From assembly GCA_029210175.1 (NCBI GenBank), contig JARGPL010000015.1, positions 365,682 to 429,681 on the forward strand: 64,000 nt of DNA, read 5' to 3'. The translations under genes and the position numbers were made by a program. Below, piece after piece: positions 17,663 to 28,358 of this stretch. The notes under the pieces were generated by a model that worked only from the letters and a program-made list of their open reading frames with translations, did no database searches and was not told the origin of the DNA. This stretch comes from Minwuia sp. (lineage in GTDB: Bacteria; Pseudomonadota; Alphaproteobacteria; Minwuiales; Minwuiaceae). Each line of letters opens with the position of its first letter. Position 1 is the stretch's first letter.

Positions 17663-19039
17663 TCAGAAGAAGTCGAGCCCCACGGACAGCAGCTTCTCCA
17701 GCTTCTTCACGCTTTCACGTATGGCGAAGAAGATCACCCGGTCATCGCGTTCGATGATCATGCTGCCACGGGGTCTCAGCACGTTCTTCCGACGCACGAC
17801 GGCCCCGATGATGACCCCTTCCGGCAGTTCGACTTCCCGCAGTGGCTTGCCCACCAGACCGGAAGTCTCCAGCGCTTCGGCCTCCATCACCTCCGCCGCA
17901 CCATCGCGCAGCGAATAGATGCTCTTGATCCGCCCGCGCCGCACATGCCGCAGGATGCTCGACACAGTGGTCTGGCGTGGATCGATGGCAACATCGATAC
18001 CCAGCGATCCGACAAGCGACTGATAGGCCTGGTTGTTCACCAGCGTGATGGCAGTGTCACAGCCAAGCTGCTTGGCCATCAGGGACGCCAGGATATTGGT
18101 CTCGTCGTCATTGGTCAGTGCGACCACGGCGTGGGCGGACGCGATGTTGGCCTCTTCCATGATCTCCGTGTCCAGCGCGCTGCCACACAGCACCACGGTC
18201 TTGTCGAGACGCTCCGCCACCAGTTCGGCGCGGGCGCGATCCATTTCGATGATCTTGAGGTTCACCTTGGACTCATTGTGCTCCAGCGCATTGCCGAGAT
18301 AGAGCCCGATGTTGCCCCCGCCGATGATGACAACCCGCTGCGCCTCGTTCTCGTCATGCCCGAACAGCGGCATGGCACGGGCCGCATGCTGGGTATCCAC
18401 GACGAAATAGACGTCATCGCCCGGCAGCATCTGATCCACTGAGGTCGGCACGAACAGTTTCCCTGCCCGCACGATGCCTGTGACAATGATGTTCAGGTTG
18501 GGGAACAGTTCCGTCAGCTGACGCAGCTGCTGATGCGCGATCGGGCATTCGCTGTCGATGTGAACACCGATCATCCGCACCAGGTCATCGGCGAACGGCA
18601 GCATGTCGAAGGCACCGGGCATGTGCAGCGCGCGATTGACCGCCTCCGCCACCTCCCGTTCCGGCGAGATGATGACGTCGATCGGCATGTGGTCGCGGGT
18701 GAAGAGGTTGGAGAACGACGGTTTCAGGTAACTCTGTGCCCGGATGCGGGCGATCTTGGTCGGCACGTCGAAGATCGAGTGCGCGACCTGACAGGCAACC
18801 ATGTTCACCTCATCAGCAAACGTGACCGCAACCAGCATGTCGGCGTCCCGCGCACCGGCACGGTCCAGCATGTCCGGATGCGATGCGAATCCGACAAGTC
18901 CCTGCACGTCGTAGGATTCGCTGATCCGGCGGATCAGTTCCGGTGACTGGTCAATGATGGTGACATCATTGCGCTCTGCCGCCAGATGACGCGCGATGTT
19001 GGAGCCGACCTGCCCCGCCCCGCAGACAATGACCTTCAT
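17663..19039 (-). CDS. trkA: Trk system NAD-binding regulatory subunit
   Basis: A 458-residue TrkA with two tandem RCK-N/RCK-C units. The first Rossmann fingerprint is VIVCGAGQVGSNIARHL at residues 3-19. The second is VVIIGGGNIGLYLGNAL near the middle. Each is followed by a smaller RCK-C domain. The protein forms a cytosolic ring that gates TrkH in response to nucleotides. It lies downstream of ntrX and upstream of trkH, the standard alphaproteobacterial order, in which Ntr and K+ uptake genes share a transcription unit. Confidence 0.95.
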   Translation of the reverse strand: MKVIVCGAGQVGSNIARHLAAERNDVTIIDQSPELIRRISESYDVQGLVGFASHPDMLDRAGARDADMLVAVTFADEVNMVACQVAHSIFDVPTKIARIRAQSYLKPSFSNLFTRDHMPIDVIISPEREVAEAVNRALHMPGAFDMLPFADDLVRMIGVHIDSECPIAHQQLRQLTELFPNLNIIVTGIVRAGKLFVPTSVDQMLPGDDVYFVVDTQHAARAMPLFGHDENEAQRVVIIGGGNIGLYLGNALEHNESKVNLKIIEMDRARAELVAERLDKTVVLCGSALDTEIMEEANIASAHAVVALTNDDETNILASLMAKQLGCDTAITLVNNQAYQSLVGSLGIDVAIDPRQTTVSSILRHVRRGRIKSIYSLRDGAAEVMEAEALETSGLVGKPLREVELPEGVIIGAVVRRKNVLRPRGSMIIERDDRVIFFAIRESVKKLEKLLSVGLDFF

Positions 19040-19162
19040 TCAATGCCAACCTGTAACTGAAAAACGCATGCCCTCGGGCCGGGACCACTGCCCCGCCTGA
19101 GGTGACTGTAGTGTCTTTCCGTGCCGGATGAAATCTACAGTGCAGGACGTTCAGGGGTGAAG

Positions 19163-20548
19163 CTACCGCCCCCGGTCGGAAGTCACCCCGAGCAGCTTCA
19201 GCTTCCGGTGCAGGGCAGAACGCTCCATGCCGACGAAATTGGCGGTCTTGGTGACATTGCCGCCAAAGCGGTCAATCTGGGCCAGCAGATACTCACGCTC
19301 GAATATCTCGCGCGCCTCACGCAGTGGCAGGGACATGATTTCCTGTCCCGTCTCCGCCTTCATGGTGGCCGCAGCCGGATTCGTGATGTCCTGCGGCAGC
19401 ATGTCGAGAGTGATCGGTGTGCGCTGATCCCCTGGCGCCATGATCAACAGGCGTTCCACCACATTGCGCAACTGCCGGGCGTTGCCGGGCCAGTCACAGG
19501 CCTGCAGGGCGGCGATGGCCGCATCATCCACCACGCGCGGTGCAAGTCCGGAACTCTCGGCTGTCCGCTGAATGAAGTGGCGGATCATGTCGGGGATGTC
19601 TTCGCGAATGCGCCGCAGAGGCGGCACATTGACCGGCACCACGTTGAGGCGGTGATACAGGTCGCCTCGAAATGCGCCCTCCGCCACCATTTCCGGCAGA
19701 TCGCGGCTGGTCGATGAAATGACCCGCACGTCCACGCTTACCGGGCGGCTGCCGCCAATGCGCTGGAACGTCTGATCCAGCAGGACCCGCAGGATCTTGT
19801 TCTGGGTCTGCACAGGCATTTCGGAAACTTCATCCAGGAACAATGTGCCACCGTGGGCACGTTCCAGCAGACCGATCTTGCGTGGCCCCCCGGCCATGTC
19901 CTGCTGGGCCTCCTCACCGAACAGTTCCAGTTCCATGCGGTCCGGTTCGATGGTTGCCGCGTTGACCACGACAAAGGGGCCCCCGGCACAGCGCGACAGG
20001 CTGTGCATGCGGCGCGCAACGATTTCCTTGCCGCTGCCCGGTGCACCGGAAATCATCACACGGCTGTTGGTCGGGGCGACCCGCTCGATCTCGGTCCGCA
20101 GCGCATTCATGGGGCTGGAATTACCGATCAGTTCCGCGACCGGACCCACCCGGCTGCGCAGATCCGCATTTTCCTGCCGCAAGCGCGTCGCCTCGAGCGC
20201 GCGCTCGACAATCAGCGTCAGCCGATCCGCCTTGAACGGTTTCTCGATGAAATCATAGGCCCCGCGCTGGATGGCTGCGACGGCTGTTTCAATGGTGCCA
20301 TGACCACTGATCATCACCACGGGTGTGCCCGGGGCGAGTTGCTGGATCACATCCAGCAGTTCCAGGCCATCGAGCCTGCTGCCCTGCAGCCAGATGTCCA
20401 GGATGACCATCGACGGCGGCCGCTCACTGACTTCCGCCAGGGCCTCATCCGCGCCGCCAGCCACCCGCGTGACATAGCCTTCATCTTCCAGGATACCGGA
20501 AACAAGTTCCCGGATGTCGGCTTCATCATCGACGATCAGTATGTCCAT
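19163..20548 (-). CDS. ntrX: NtrX response regulator
   Basis: A 461-residue response regulator. The receiver domain spans residues 1-120 with the phospho-Asp in MVILDIWLQG. The AAA+ domain has Walker A ISGAPGSGKE and Walker B GTLFLDEVSEM. The sigma54-contact loop expected after ELFGEE reads AQQDMAGGPRKIG instead of GAFTGA, as is usual for alphaproteobacterial NtrX, so it probably does not activate sigma54 in the NtrC manner. The C-terminal Fis-type helix-turn-helix is NVTKTANFVGMERSALHRKLK. It is partnered by NtrY, whose gene overlaps its start by 23 bases. Roles in related species include nitrogen and redox control and the cell envelope. Confidence 0.95.
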   Translation of the reverse strand: MDILIVDDEADIRELVSGILEDEGYVTRVAGGADEALAEVSERPPSMVILDIWLQGSRLDGLELLDVIQQLAPGTPVVMISGHGTIETAVAAIQRGAYDFIEKPFKADRLTLIVERALEATRLRQENADLRSRVGPVAELIGNSSPMNALRTEIERVAPTNSRVMISGAPGSGKEIVARRMHSLSRCAGGPFVVVNAATIEPDRMELELFGEEAQQDMAGGPRKIGLLERAHGGTLFLDEVSEMPVQTQNKILRVLLDQTFQRIGGSRPVSVDVRVISSTSRDLPEMVAEGAFRGDLYHRLNVVPVNVPPLRRIREDIPDMIRHFIQRTAESSGLAPRVVDDAAIAALQACDWPGNARQLRNVVERLLIMAPGDQRTPITLDMLPQDITNPAAATMKAETGQEIMSLPLREAREIFEREYLLAQIDRFGGNVTKTANFVGMERSALHRKLKLLGVTSDRGR

Positions 20549-22901
20549 CTGGGTCGAAAACCTTCAAATCCTGTTCGTTGCCGGCTGAGCCGACGTTGTC
20601 TGTTTCCTGACTGGCCAGATGAAGCGGAAAGCAAAGCCGAACCTCAGCACCTGGACCATTCGGGTTGTCACCGATCTGGAGGACACCGGCGTGCTCCTCC
20701 ATGATCTTGCGCACAATCGCCAGTCCCAAACCTGTCCCCTTATCTCTCGTGGTGACATACGGTTCGGTCAAGCGTTCGCGGGCGGTCTCAGGCAGTCCAA
20801 TACCATTGTCCGTGACTGTTATCACCGCGACATCATTGTGGCATTTTAGTGTCACAGTAATCACACCCGTATCAGGCGGATTGATGCGTGCTCCAATCGC
20901 CTCCGCAGCGTTCTTCAGCACATTGGTCAGCACCTGCGCCACCTGACGCCGGTCACACACCACCGGGTCATCGGGTGGCTCCACGTGGCGGACATATTCG
21001 ATCTCGGGATTGGCGACGGAGGCGGCAAAGGCCGACTGTTGCAACAGGTCAGGCAGACTCTCCGGTTTGAACACCGGTGCCGGCATGCGGGCAAAGGCCG
21101 AGAATTCCTCGATCATCCGACCAATGTCCCCAACCTGTCGCACAATGGTGTCGGTGCATTGAACAAAGATCTCAGGGTCGGTGACGATCTGCTTGAGATA
21201 CTTGCGTTTCAGGCGCTCGGCAGAAAGCTGGATAGGCGTCAGGGGGTTGCGTATCTCATGCGCGATCCGCCGCGCAACGTCGGCCCAGACCGCCATCCGC
21301 TGGGCCGAGACGAGATCCGTGATGTCATCAAACGTGACCACGTATCCCAGCACTTCACTGTCCCTGCGCTCAGCCCCGACGCGCACGAAGAACGTCTTCG
21401 AAACGCCGTCACGGCTGATGATGACCTCGCCCTCCGCCAGGCGGTTGGGATGCCCGGTCGCGTCCCGCAACAGATCAGCCATTTCCGGCACCGCTTCATC
21501 CAGGTGCCGGTCAACAAGATCCGACTGGGCCAGATCCAGCAGTCGACTGGCTGAACGATTGGGTATGTCTATGATTCCGCGCGAATCAAGACCCAGAACA
21601 CCAGCGGTGACGCCCGCCAGAACCGTCTCCATGAACCGGCGTCGTTCATCCAGTGTACGGTTGGCAAGTTGCAGTTCCGCCTGTTGATTCTCGATCTGTC
21701 GCGCCATGCGGTTGAACGTGCGGCCCAGGGTTTCGATCTCGTCATCTTCCCCGGTATTCACCACGCGGGCGGCCAGATCGCCCTCCCGCACCCGTTCCGC
21801 TGCAATGACGACACCACCCAACCGCCGGGACATGCGCGTCGAGAACGTCAGCGCCAGCCAGATCGCGGCCAGCATCAACAGCACGGTCACGATCACGAAC
21901 ATCAGGAAGAATGTCAGTTCGAACCCGAATCTCTGCGCCGCCAATCGCTCGTAATCCGTCGCGGCCTGTCGTGCCCGCTGCACCTGGGCGGCGACCCTGG
22001 GTTCGACAAACCGCCCGACATACAGATAGACCTCATAGGCCCCCAGAAACCCGTCCAGCAGGATCAGCGCCGCCGCCTTGTCATCGGGCAGACCGGTCAG
22101 CGTGTTCGGCGAACTGCCGTCGGCAGCGTCGAACAGCATCACCACGTCGCCATTCTCGGCCTGGTTGATCGCCGCCAGCGGCACCTGATCGGCAAGGCCG
22201 GTTGCTGACAGGCTGGTCTGCGCCAGGATCGTCCCCGACCGGTCAAACACGATGGCTTCGCTCAGACCGCGCGCACCAGCCTGCGCGCTGACGACGCGGT
22301 TCAGCAGGACCCTGTTGTCCTGGACCGAACGTGCGACGCGATTGAGATCCTGGGCCATGGCCAGCGCATCCGCGCGAATGGTGGCCCTGTGTTCGGTGAT
22401 CAGTGATTCGGCAACCGCCACGGATTCGGCCACAGCCAGCTGCGCGCGCTCGCTGAACCAGCCTTCCAGCCGCAGGTCGAAGAACAGGGTGGAAAATCCT
22501 GCCACCAGCAGGGCTGGCACCACCGCCGCCGCTGCGAAAAGGCTGGCGAGACGCATGTGCAGTGCCGCACCCGCATTGCCTGCCCGCTGGGCACGCCAGA
22601 TACGCCAGACCCTGGCAACGATGACAACGACCAGCAGGGCGAGCACGAAGACATCGAAGAAGATCAGCGCAGGTGGCAGTTCCACGATGCTCTGAACCGG
22701 TTCGGCGGTCTGGAACAGCGTCGCGTAGGTCGCCGCACCGGCCGCGAGGGCCAGCGCCGCCAGACCGAATGCACCCAGACGACCAACCTCCAGGTCCAGC
22801 ATGCGGTTGCGCATGCGGATCAGGATCGACGTTCTGTCATCGTCTGCGGTTGCGGTCATGGGGTTCCGGGTCCGGGCTTCGTCGCGGGTCGGACTGATCA
22901 T
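20526..22901 (-). CDS. ntrY: NtrY membrane sensor histidine kinase
   Basis: A 791-residue sensor kinase. Hydrophobic helices lie near residues 40-110, followed by a periplasmic portion and another helix near 310-350. HAMP follows (STRMSRRLGGVVIAAERV), then a PAS-like domain, the HisKA box RRIAHEIRNPLTPIQLSAE and the HATPase motifs NVLKNAAEAI and GTGLGLAIV. It phosphorylates NtrX. Two starts are plausible: the first ATG at 22901, used here, or the ATG 14 codons later. Neither has a strong Shine-Dalgarno. The gap to ntrC is 80 bases, so it may have its own weak promoter or be co-transcribed. Confidence 0.94.
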   Translation of the reverse strand: MISPTRDEARTRNPMTATADDDRTSILIRMRNRMLDLEVGRLGAFGLAALALAAGAATYATLFQTAEPVQSIVELPPALIFFDVFVLALLVVVIVARVWRIWRAQRAGNAGAALHMRLASLFAAAAVVPALLVAGFSTLFFDLRLEGWFSERAQLAVAESVAVAESLITEHRATIRADALAMAQDLNRVARSVQDNRVLLNRVVSAQAGARGLSEAIVFDRSGTILAQTSLSATGLADQVPLAAINQAENGDVVMLFDAADGSSPNTLTGLPDDKAAALILLDGFLGAYEVYLYVGRFVEPRVAAQVQRARQAATDYERLAAQRFGFELTFFLMFVIVTVLLMLAAIWLALTFSTRMSRRLGGVVIAAERVREGDLAARVVNTGEDDEIETLGRTFNRMARQIENQQAELQLANRTLDERRRFMETVLAGVTAGVLGLDSRGIIDIPNRSASRLLDLAQSDLVDRHLDEAVPEMADLLRDATGHPNRLAEGEVIISRDGVSKTFFVRVGAERRDSEVLGYVVTFDDITDLVSAQRMAVWADVARRIAHEIRNPLTPIQLSAERLKRKYLKQIVTDPEIFVQCTDTIVRQVGDIGRMIEEFSAFARMPAPVFKPESLPDLLQQSAFAASVANPEIEYVRHVEPPDDPVVCDRRQVAQVLTNVLKNAAEAIGARINPPDTGVITVTLKCHNDVAVITVTDNGIGLPETARERLTEPYVTTRDKGTGLGLAIVRKIMEEHAGVLQIGDNPNGPGAEVRLCFPLHLASQETDNVGSAGNEQDLKVFDPDGHTDRR

Positions 22902-22981
22902 CGGCCCGACGGATCGCAGTCGCGACTATAGGCCAGCTTCATCCCGGACGTCAGGTGTCGCCTGCACCGATGAACCTGACG

Positions 22982-24427
22982 TCAGTCGAAGCCGGCACCG
23001 CGCACGACGCGGATGTCGAGATCGCGAATCTTCTTGCGCAGCGTGTTGCGGTTCAGTCCCAGCAGATCTGCTGCCCGCAACTGGTTCCCGCGGGTCGCCG
23101 CCAGCGAAAGGTTGATCAGCGGCTTTTCCATTTCCCGCAGCACCCGGTCATACAGCCCGGCGGGCGGCAGATCGTCGCCATGCGCGGTGAAATACTGCGC
23201 CAGATGATACTCGATGGCCGAACCCAGGCTCTCGGACGCGGGATTGTGCTCCTCCGCCGGGGTCGGCAGCGGGTCTGCCAGTTCGCGTTCGACAATATCG
23301 ACCGTGATCGTCTCATCGGCATAGAGGGCGGCGAAACGCCGGACAAGGTTCTCCAGCTCCCGCACGTTGCCGGGCCAGCGGTAGCTGATCAGGCGGTTCA
23401 TCGCATCCCGGTCCACGGACTTGGACGGCAAACCCTCCTCCGCCGCGCGACCCAGGAAATGACGGATGAGATCAGGAATGTCTTCCGAGCGTTCGCGCAG
23501 GGCGGGAAGACGGATCGGCACGACATTCAGGCGATAGTAGAGGTCTTCGCGAAACAGCCCCTGCCCGATCTGCACCCGCAGATCGCGGTTGGTGGCGGCG
23601 ACAATGCGCACATCGGTGCGGATGGACGTGCGCCCGCCGACGGTCGTGTATTCGCCCTGCTGCAACACGCGCAGCAACCGGGTCTGCGCTTCCAGCGGCA
23701 TGTCTCCGATCTCGTCGAGGAACAGGGTGCCGCCATCCGCCTGCTCGAAACGGCCACTGCTTTTCTGCAGGGCGCCAGTGAAGGAGCCCTTTTCGTGGCC
23801 GAACAGCTCGCTCTCGATCAGCTCCCGCGGGATCGCGGCCATGTTGATGGCAACGAAGGGCCCGTTGCGGCGCTTGCCGTATTCGTGCAGCGCGCGGGCC
23901 ACCAGCTCCTTGCCCGTACCGGACTCGCCGGTGATCATCACGGTCAGGTCAGTGGTCATCAACCGGGCCATGACCCGATAGATCTCCTGCATTGCAGATG
24001 ACCGCCCGATCAGCGGCATCGCATCCTCGCCTTCAAGCGCCGCATCGCCACTGGGTGATGCCGGCGTGCTGAGGGCGCGGGCGACAATGGCCAGCAGTTC
24101 CTTCAGGTCGAACGGTTTCGGCAGGTATTCATAGGCACCGCGTTCCGTAGCCTTGACGGCCGTCAGCAGGGTGTTGCGCGCGCTCATCACCACCACGGGC
24201 AGGTCGGGTCGCAGCTTCTTCACCCGGGGCAGCAGGTCCAGCCCGCTTTCATCCGGCATCACGACATCCGTGATCACGAGATCGCCCGCACCATCGGAGA
24301 TCCAGCGCCAGAGCGTGGATGCGTTGCCGGTGGAGCGTACGTCATAACCGGCGCGGCCAAGTGCCTGATTGAGCACGGTACGGATGCCGCGGTCATCATC
24401 CGCTACAAGAATGGATGCTGGCGTCAT
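22982..24427 (-). CDS. ntrC: nitrogen regulator NtrC
   Basis: A 481-residue NtrC. The receiver domain carries the phospho-Asp in [16 protein letters not shown]. The AAA+ sigma54-activation domain carries Walker [10 protein letters not shown] and [11 protein letters not shown]. The C-terminal Fis-type helix-turn-helix is [20 protein letters not shown]. The sigma54-interaction loop reads GSFTGA rather than the canonical GAFTGA, a conservative but noticeable change. It activates sigma54 promoters of nitrogen-assimilation genes when phosphorylated by NtrB. Start and stop overlap: the ATG overlaps the ntrB stop by four bases. Confidence 0.96.
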   Translation of the reverse strand: MTPASILVADDDRGIRTVLNQALGRAGYDVRSTGNASTLWRWISDGAGDLVITDVVMPDESGLDLLPRVKKLRPDLPVVVMSARNTLLTAVKATERGAYEYLPKPFDLKELLAIVARALSTPASPSGDAALEGEDAMPLIGRSSAMQEIYRVMARLMTTDLTVMITGESGTGKELVARALHEYGKRRNGPFVAINMAAIPRELIESELFGHEKGSFTGALQKSSGRFEQADGGTLFLDEIGDMPLEAQTRLLRVLQQGEYTTVGGRTSIRTDVRIVAATNRDLRVQIGQGLFREDLYYRLNVVPIRLPALRERSEDIPDLIRHFLGRAAEEGLPSKSVDRDAMNRLISYRWPGNVRELENLVRRFAALYADETITVDIVERELADPLPTPAEEHNPASESLGSAIEYHLAQYFTAHGDDLPPAGLYDRVLREMEKPLINLSLAATRGNQLRAADLLGLNRNTLRKKIRDLDIRVVRGAGFD

Positions 24428-25506
24428 CGTTTCTTCACTCCACTCTGAACGACGGGTAGGTGGACCCGGAACCGTGCACCCCGGGTCATGGTATCGGCCT
24501 CGATTATGCCGCCATGGTCGCCAATGATCTTCGCCACCAGGGCAAGGCCAAGGCCCGTGCCGCCGGGCCGTGTCGAAACAAACGGATCGAACAGATAGGC
24601 CCGCAAGTCTTCCGGGATGCCGCCGCCATTGTCGGTCACCGTCACCTCCAGAGGCAGCTGGATACGTTCCGTGCTGCCCGGCAATGCCAGCCTGACGCCG
24701 TGCCGATAGGCCGTGTTCAGGTGTATCTCACCCTTCGTGCGGGGCACGGCTTCGGCTGCATTCTTCACCAGATTCAGGAAGACCTGGATCAGCTGGTCGC
24801 GGTTCCCCAGCACCATGGGCAAGGACGGGTCATAATTCTCGATGATCTTCACATGGGACGCGAAGCCATTCTCGGCCAGACGCCGAACGCGCTCCAGAAC
24901 CTCATGAATGTTGACCGCTTGCTGCTCCAGCGGCGTCGGGCTGGAAAATGCTTCCATCCGGTCGACCAGCGCAACGATCCGCTGCACTTCGTCGATGATC
25001 AGGCTGGTCAGATCGCGGTCGTCGTCCGATGCGTTGGCTTCCAGCAACTGCGCGGCGCCACGAATGCCCGACAGCGGGTTCTTCACTTCGTGCGCCAGAA
25101 CGGCCGCCATGCCGGTTACCGCACGCGCGGCACCGCGATGGGTCAGTGACCGGTCCATCTTTGATGCCATGGACCGTTCCTCGATCTGGATCACGACGAC
25201 ACCGGGATGGTCGGGCAGCGGCGAAAGCTTGATGTTGACGGTTCGCACCGCGGTGCGTGCGCTCCCCAGCAACACCCCATACTCGGAAACCGTTCCGGAC
25301 CCTTCGTGCAACTGGTTGAACAGGGCCAGCATGGGGCTGCCGAAAGGGGCAATGTCTTCCAGACGATTCCGCTTCAGCGCAGCCTCACCCATGTCGAAGA
25401 ATTCTTCCGCTGCCGGATTGGCCTGCAGGATGATGCCGCCTTCACCCGCCACCAGAATGGGATCGGGGATGGCGTCCAGAATGGCGGCGGCGTCAAATTT
25501 CTCCAT
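24424..25506 (-). CDS. ntrB: nitrogen sensor kinase NtrB
   Basis: A 360-residue soluble histidine kinase. An N-terminal PAS domain ([16 protein letters not shown], then [11 protein letters not shown]) spans roughly residues 5-115. The H-box is [20 protein letters not shown], with the phospho-accepting histidine followed by E-x-K-N-P. The HATPase carries NLVKNAAEA and [10 protein letters not shown]. There is no membrane segment, as expected for NtrB, which is controlled by PII proteins. It starts at 25506, one base overlapping the dusB stop, and overlaps ntrC by four bases, so the three genes form an operon. Confidence 0.96.
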   Translation of the reverse strand: MEKFDAAAILDAIPDPILVAGEGGIILQANPAAEEFFDMGEAALKRNRLEDIAPFGSPMLALFNQLHEGSGTVSEYGVLLGSARTAVRTVNIKLSPLPDHPGVVVIQIEERSMASKMDRSLTHRGAARAVTGMAAVLAHEVKNPLSGIRGAAQLLEANASDDDRDLTSLIIDEVQRIVALVDRMEAFSSPTPLEQQAVNIHEVLERVRRLAENGFASHVKIIENYDPSLPMVLGNRDQLIQVFLNLVKNAAEAVPRTKGEIHLNTAYRHGVRLALPGSTERIQLPLEVTVTDNGGGIPEDLRAYLFDPFVSTRPGGTGLGLALVAKIIGDHGGIIEADTMTRGARFRVHLPVVQSGVKKR

Positions 25507-26513
25507 CAGGCGGCCCTTGCCTGCGGTCGCGGTTCGGCGACCAGCGGGTCATCGGCAGTCGCGAAATGGTGCCTTATTGCCTGCAGGACCGTCGCCGGGT
25601 CTTCCGCCGTCATCACGTCGCGACGGAATGCAGCCGGATCATCCAGATGCATGGCGTACCAGCCAAGATGCTTGCGGGCGATCCGCATCATCGGGAACGT
25701 GTCACCACTGTCGATCATGTCCTGGTAGTGCGCCAGCAACAGCGCACCGATTTCCGGCACCGCTGGTACCCGGAATGCCCGTCCGCGCAGCGCCGCGATC
25801 AGTTCCGCCGGAAACCAGGGGCGCCCCTGTGCGCCACGACCGATCATCACGCCATCTGCACCTGACTCCGCCAGGCATGTCCGCGCGTCCGCAACGGTCT
25901 GGATGTCACCATTGGCAATCACGGGCACGGACACTGCCCGCTTTACCTCGGCGATGAACGACCAGTCCGCCTGGCCCTTGTAGAACTGGCAGCGTGTGCG
26001 ACCGTGCACGGTCAGCATCCGGACGCCCAGCCCTTCCGCCATGCGGGCGAGTTCGGGTGCATTGCGGCTGTCGTCATCCCAACCGGTCCGCATCTTCAGC
26101 GTCACCGGAACACTTGCGGCCCCCACAACCGCCGCGATGATTGCCCGCGCCTGATCAAGATCGCGCATCAGTGCGGAACCCGCGTAGCCACCGGTCACCT
26201 GCTTGGCAGGGCAGCCCATGTTGATGTCGATGATGTCAGCACCGTGATCGATCAGGAAACGCGTGGCGTCCGCCATCACCGCCGGGTCACGCCCTGCGAT
26301 CTGCACAGCCTGAATACCACTGCCGTCGTGTCTGAGCATGCGGCTTGCGCGGTCCTGCCCGCTGAGCACATGCCTTCCAGGCACCATCTCGGCAAAGGCG
26401 ATCCCGACGCCAAAACGTTTCACCATGCGCCTGAACGGCGCATCGGTGATACCCGACATCGGTGCCAGAAAGACAGGGTCGCTGATTTCGTGCGGCCCGA
26501 CAATTATGCTCAT
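25506..26513 (-). CDS. dusB: tRNA-dihydrouridine synthase
   Basis: A 335-residue FMN-dependent TIM-barrel enzyme. [17 protein letters not shown] opens the barrel. The catalytic cysteine (near residue 100) is in [34 protein letters not shown] and [10 protein letters not shown] are the FMN and substrate segments of the DusB/NifR3 family. It reduces uridine to dihydrouridine in tRNA D-loops. In alphaproteobacteria, as here, it heads the ntrBC operon (historically nifR3). The divergent ispDF promoter lies in the 187-base gap upstream. Confidence 0.94.
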   Translation of the reverse strand: MSIIVGPHEISDPVFLAPMSGITDAPFRRMVKRFGVGIAFAEMVPGRHVLSGQDRASRMLRHDGSGIQAVQIAGRDPAVMADATRFLIDHGADIIDINMGCPAKQVTGGYAGSALMRDLDQARAIIAAVVGAASVPVTLKMRTGWDDDSRNAPELARMAEGLGVRMLTVHGRTRCQFYKGQADWSFIAEVKRAVSVPVIANGDIQTVADARTCLAESGADGVMIGRGAQGRPWFPAELIAALRGRAFRVPAVPEIGALLLAHYQDMIDSGDTFPMMRIARKHLGWYAMHLDDPAAFRRDVMTAEDPATVLQAIRHHFATADDPLVAEPRPQARAA

Positions 26514-26700
26514 AAATCACTCAATTACCGAATGTGCGTAACTTGTGATCAAATATGCGGCACCTTCGCCCGTCACGCAAGTGCTTGCTGTCCTTGTGGC
26601 CCAATCATGTTCAGGGTAATCCAAGAAGCACACGCGAATATGCGCCTGCCTGAACGGGCATCAGCCTGAACGCGCCGACATACCAGTACGACAGGATCCC

Positions 26701-27885
26701 ATGCGCACCGCCGCCCTCATCGTCGCCGCCGGACGTGGAACCAGGCTGGGTGCCGATACGCCCAAGCAGTATCTGGACCTGCTGGGCAAACCGGTCCTGC
26801 GCCGCACCATCGAGGCATTTCTTCTTCATGACGAAATCGACCTTGTCCAGTCAGTCATCGGGGCGGAACACGATGATCTTTATTTCGACGCAACACAGGG
26901 CCTGGACCTGCCCGCGCCAGTGACCGGCGGTGATACACGGCAACAATCCGTGGCCAGGGGTCTTGCCGCGCTCAAGGATCAGGGCATCGATCGTGTGCTG
27001 ATTCACGATGGCGCGCGGGCGCTGGTCGATGCGACCCTGATCACCCGGGTCTGTCACGCACTGGATGACCATCCGGCCGTTCTGCCCGCAGTTCCTGTCG
27101 TCGACAGTCTCAGGCGTGTAACCGGTGACAGGGTGGAGGGGTTGGTGGACCGATCCGGTCTGGTCCGGGCACAGACACCGCAAGGTTTCCATTTCATGAC
27201 AATCCTCTCGGCGCACGAACAGGCGACCGGCCCGGACCTCAGCGATGATGTGGCCGTCGCCGCTGCGGCAGGCGTCCCGGTGGTCACGGTCCCGGGTTCG
27301 GATGACAACTTCAAGATCACCGTCATGGATGATCTGAGGCGCGCCGAAGACATCTTGACCCGGAACACTGGAGGCCCGATGGAAACCCGGACAGGTTCGG
27401 GCTTTGACGTGCATCGGCTGGTGCCAGGTCGGCCCCTGATGCTCTGCGGTCTGCCGATTGAACACAGCCATGGTCTGGCAGGGCATTCGGACGCGGACGT
27501 TGCCCTGCACGCGCTGACCGACGCCATCCTCGGGGCAATTGCAGAGGGTGATATCGGCGATCATTTTCCGCCGACAGATGACCGTTGGCGCGGTGTCAGT
27601 TCCGATATCTTCCTGCGCTATGCGGTCGGACTGGTAAGGCTCAGGTCAGGCCATGTCACGTCAGTTGATCTGACGATCATCTGCGAAGCGCCAAAGATAA
27701 GGCCGCATCGGGACGCCATGCGCCAGCGGGTCGCCGACATTCTGGAAACATCCACGAACCGGGTGAGCATCAAGGCCACGACGACCGAGCAACTTGGCTT
27801 CACCGGTCGCGCGGAAGGGATTGCCGCACAGGCCATCGCAACCGTTGCGCTGCCTGCCGAACCGGTTACGCTGGACGTCAGATGA
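26701..27885 (+). CDS. ispDF: bifunctional MEP cytidylyltransferase / cyclodiphosphate synthase
   Basis: A 394-residue fusion. Residues 1 to about 222 are IspD, with the CTP-binding loop LIVAAGRGTRLGADTPKQYL and the conserved VHDGAR-like segment LIHDGARALVD. From Met227 the IspF domain starts: GSGFDVHRL and HSDADVALHALTDAILGA supply the metal-binding Asp and His residues, and IKATTTEQLGFTGR is the C-terminal signature. It carries out two non-consecutive steps of the MEP isoprenoid pathway. The IspDF fusion is characteristic of alpha- and epsilonproteobacteria. Its stop overlaps the pgpA start (ATGA). Confidence 0.96.
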   Translation: MRTAALIVAAGRGTRLGADTPKQYLDLLGKPVLRRTIEAFLLHDEIDLVQSVIGAEHDDLYFDATQGLDLPAPVTGGDTRQQSVARGLAALKDQGIDRVLIHDGARALVDATLITRVCHALDDHPAVLPAVPVVDSLRRVTGDRVEGLVDRSGLVRAQTPQGFHFMTILSAHEQATGPDLSDDVAVAAAAGVPVVTVPGSDDNFKITVMDDLRRAEDILTRNTGGPMETRTGSGFDVHRLVPGRPLMLCGLPIEHSHGLAGHSDADVALHALTDAILGAIAEGDIGDHFPPTDDRWRGVSSDIFLRYAVGLVRLRSGHVTSVDLTIICEAPKIRPHRDAMRQRVADILETSTNRVSIKATTTEQLGFTGRAEGIAAQAIATVALPAEPVTLDVR

Positions 27886-28358
27886 TGCAGCGTATCGCAA
27901 CCTTTCTGGCCACGTTTGGCTATTCCGGCTTCATTCGCCCGGCACCCGGCACGTGGGGATCCCTGGCAGCCCTGCCGGTTGGCTGGCTGATCATGTCGCT
28001 TGGCGGCACGCTGGTACTGGCAGCCGCGATCATTGCCACCTTCTTCATCGGCCTCTGGGCGGCCCGGGTGCACATGCACAGCCGCCGGACGATGCATGAC
28101 CCTTCCGAAATCGTGATCGATGAAGCTGCGGGTCAATGGATTCCGCTGCTGCCATTGGCCGGCTTTGACCCGCTGGGCTATGCCGTAGCCTTCATCACCT
28201 TCCGCCTGTTCGACATCTGGAAGCCCGGGCCCATTGGCTGGGCGGACAAGCGCCTGAAGGGTGCGTTGGGTGTCATGGCTGACGACATCTTCGCCGGTGT
28301 GTTTGCTGCCCTGTGCGTGCTGCTGCTACAATATGGCAGAGGAGCAATAGCATGGTGA
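27882..28358 (+). CDS. pgpA: phosphatidylglycerophosphatase A
   Basis: A 158-residue integral membrane phosphatase. [20 protein letters not shown] is the N-terminal PgpA signature, followed by transmembrane segments and the [18 protein letters not shown] acidic motif. [21 protein letters not shown] is the second catalytic block. It removes the 3'-phosphate from phosphatidylglycerophosphate to give phosphatidylglycerol. It overlaps ispDF by four bases and the next gene by seven, so the three are one unit. Confidence 0.93.
   Translation: MMQRIATFLATFGYSGFIRPAPGTWGSLAALPVGWLIMSLGGTLVLAAAIIATFFIGLWAARVHMHSRRTMHDPSEIVIDEAAGQWIPLLPLAGFDPLGYAVAFITFRLFDIWKPGPIGWADKRLKGALGVMADDIFAGVFAALCVLLLQYGRGAIAW

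Noticed and set aside
26514..26700. Sigma54 promoter between dusB and ispDF
   Set aside because: No convincing TGGCAC-N5-TTGC element on either strand.
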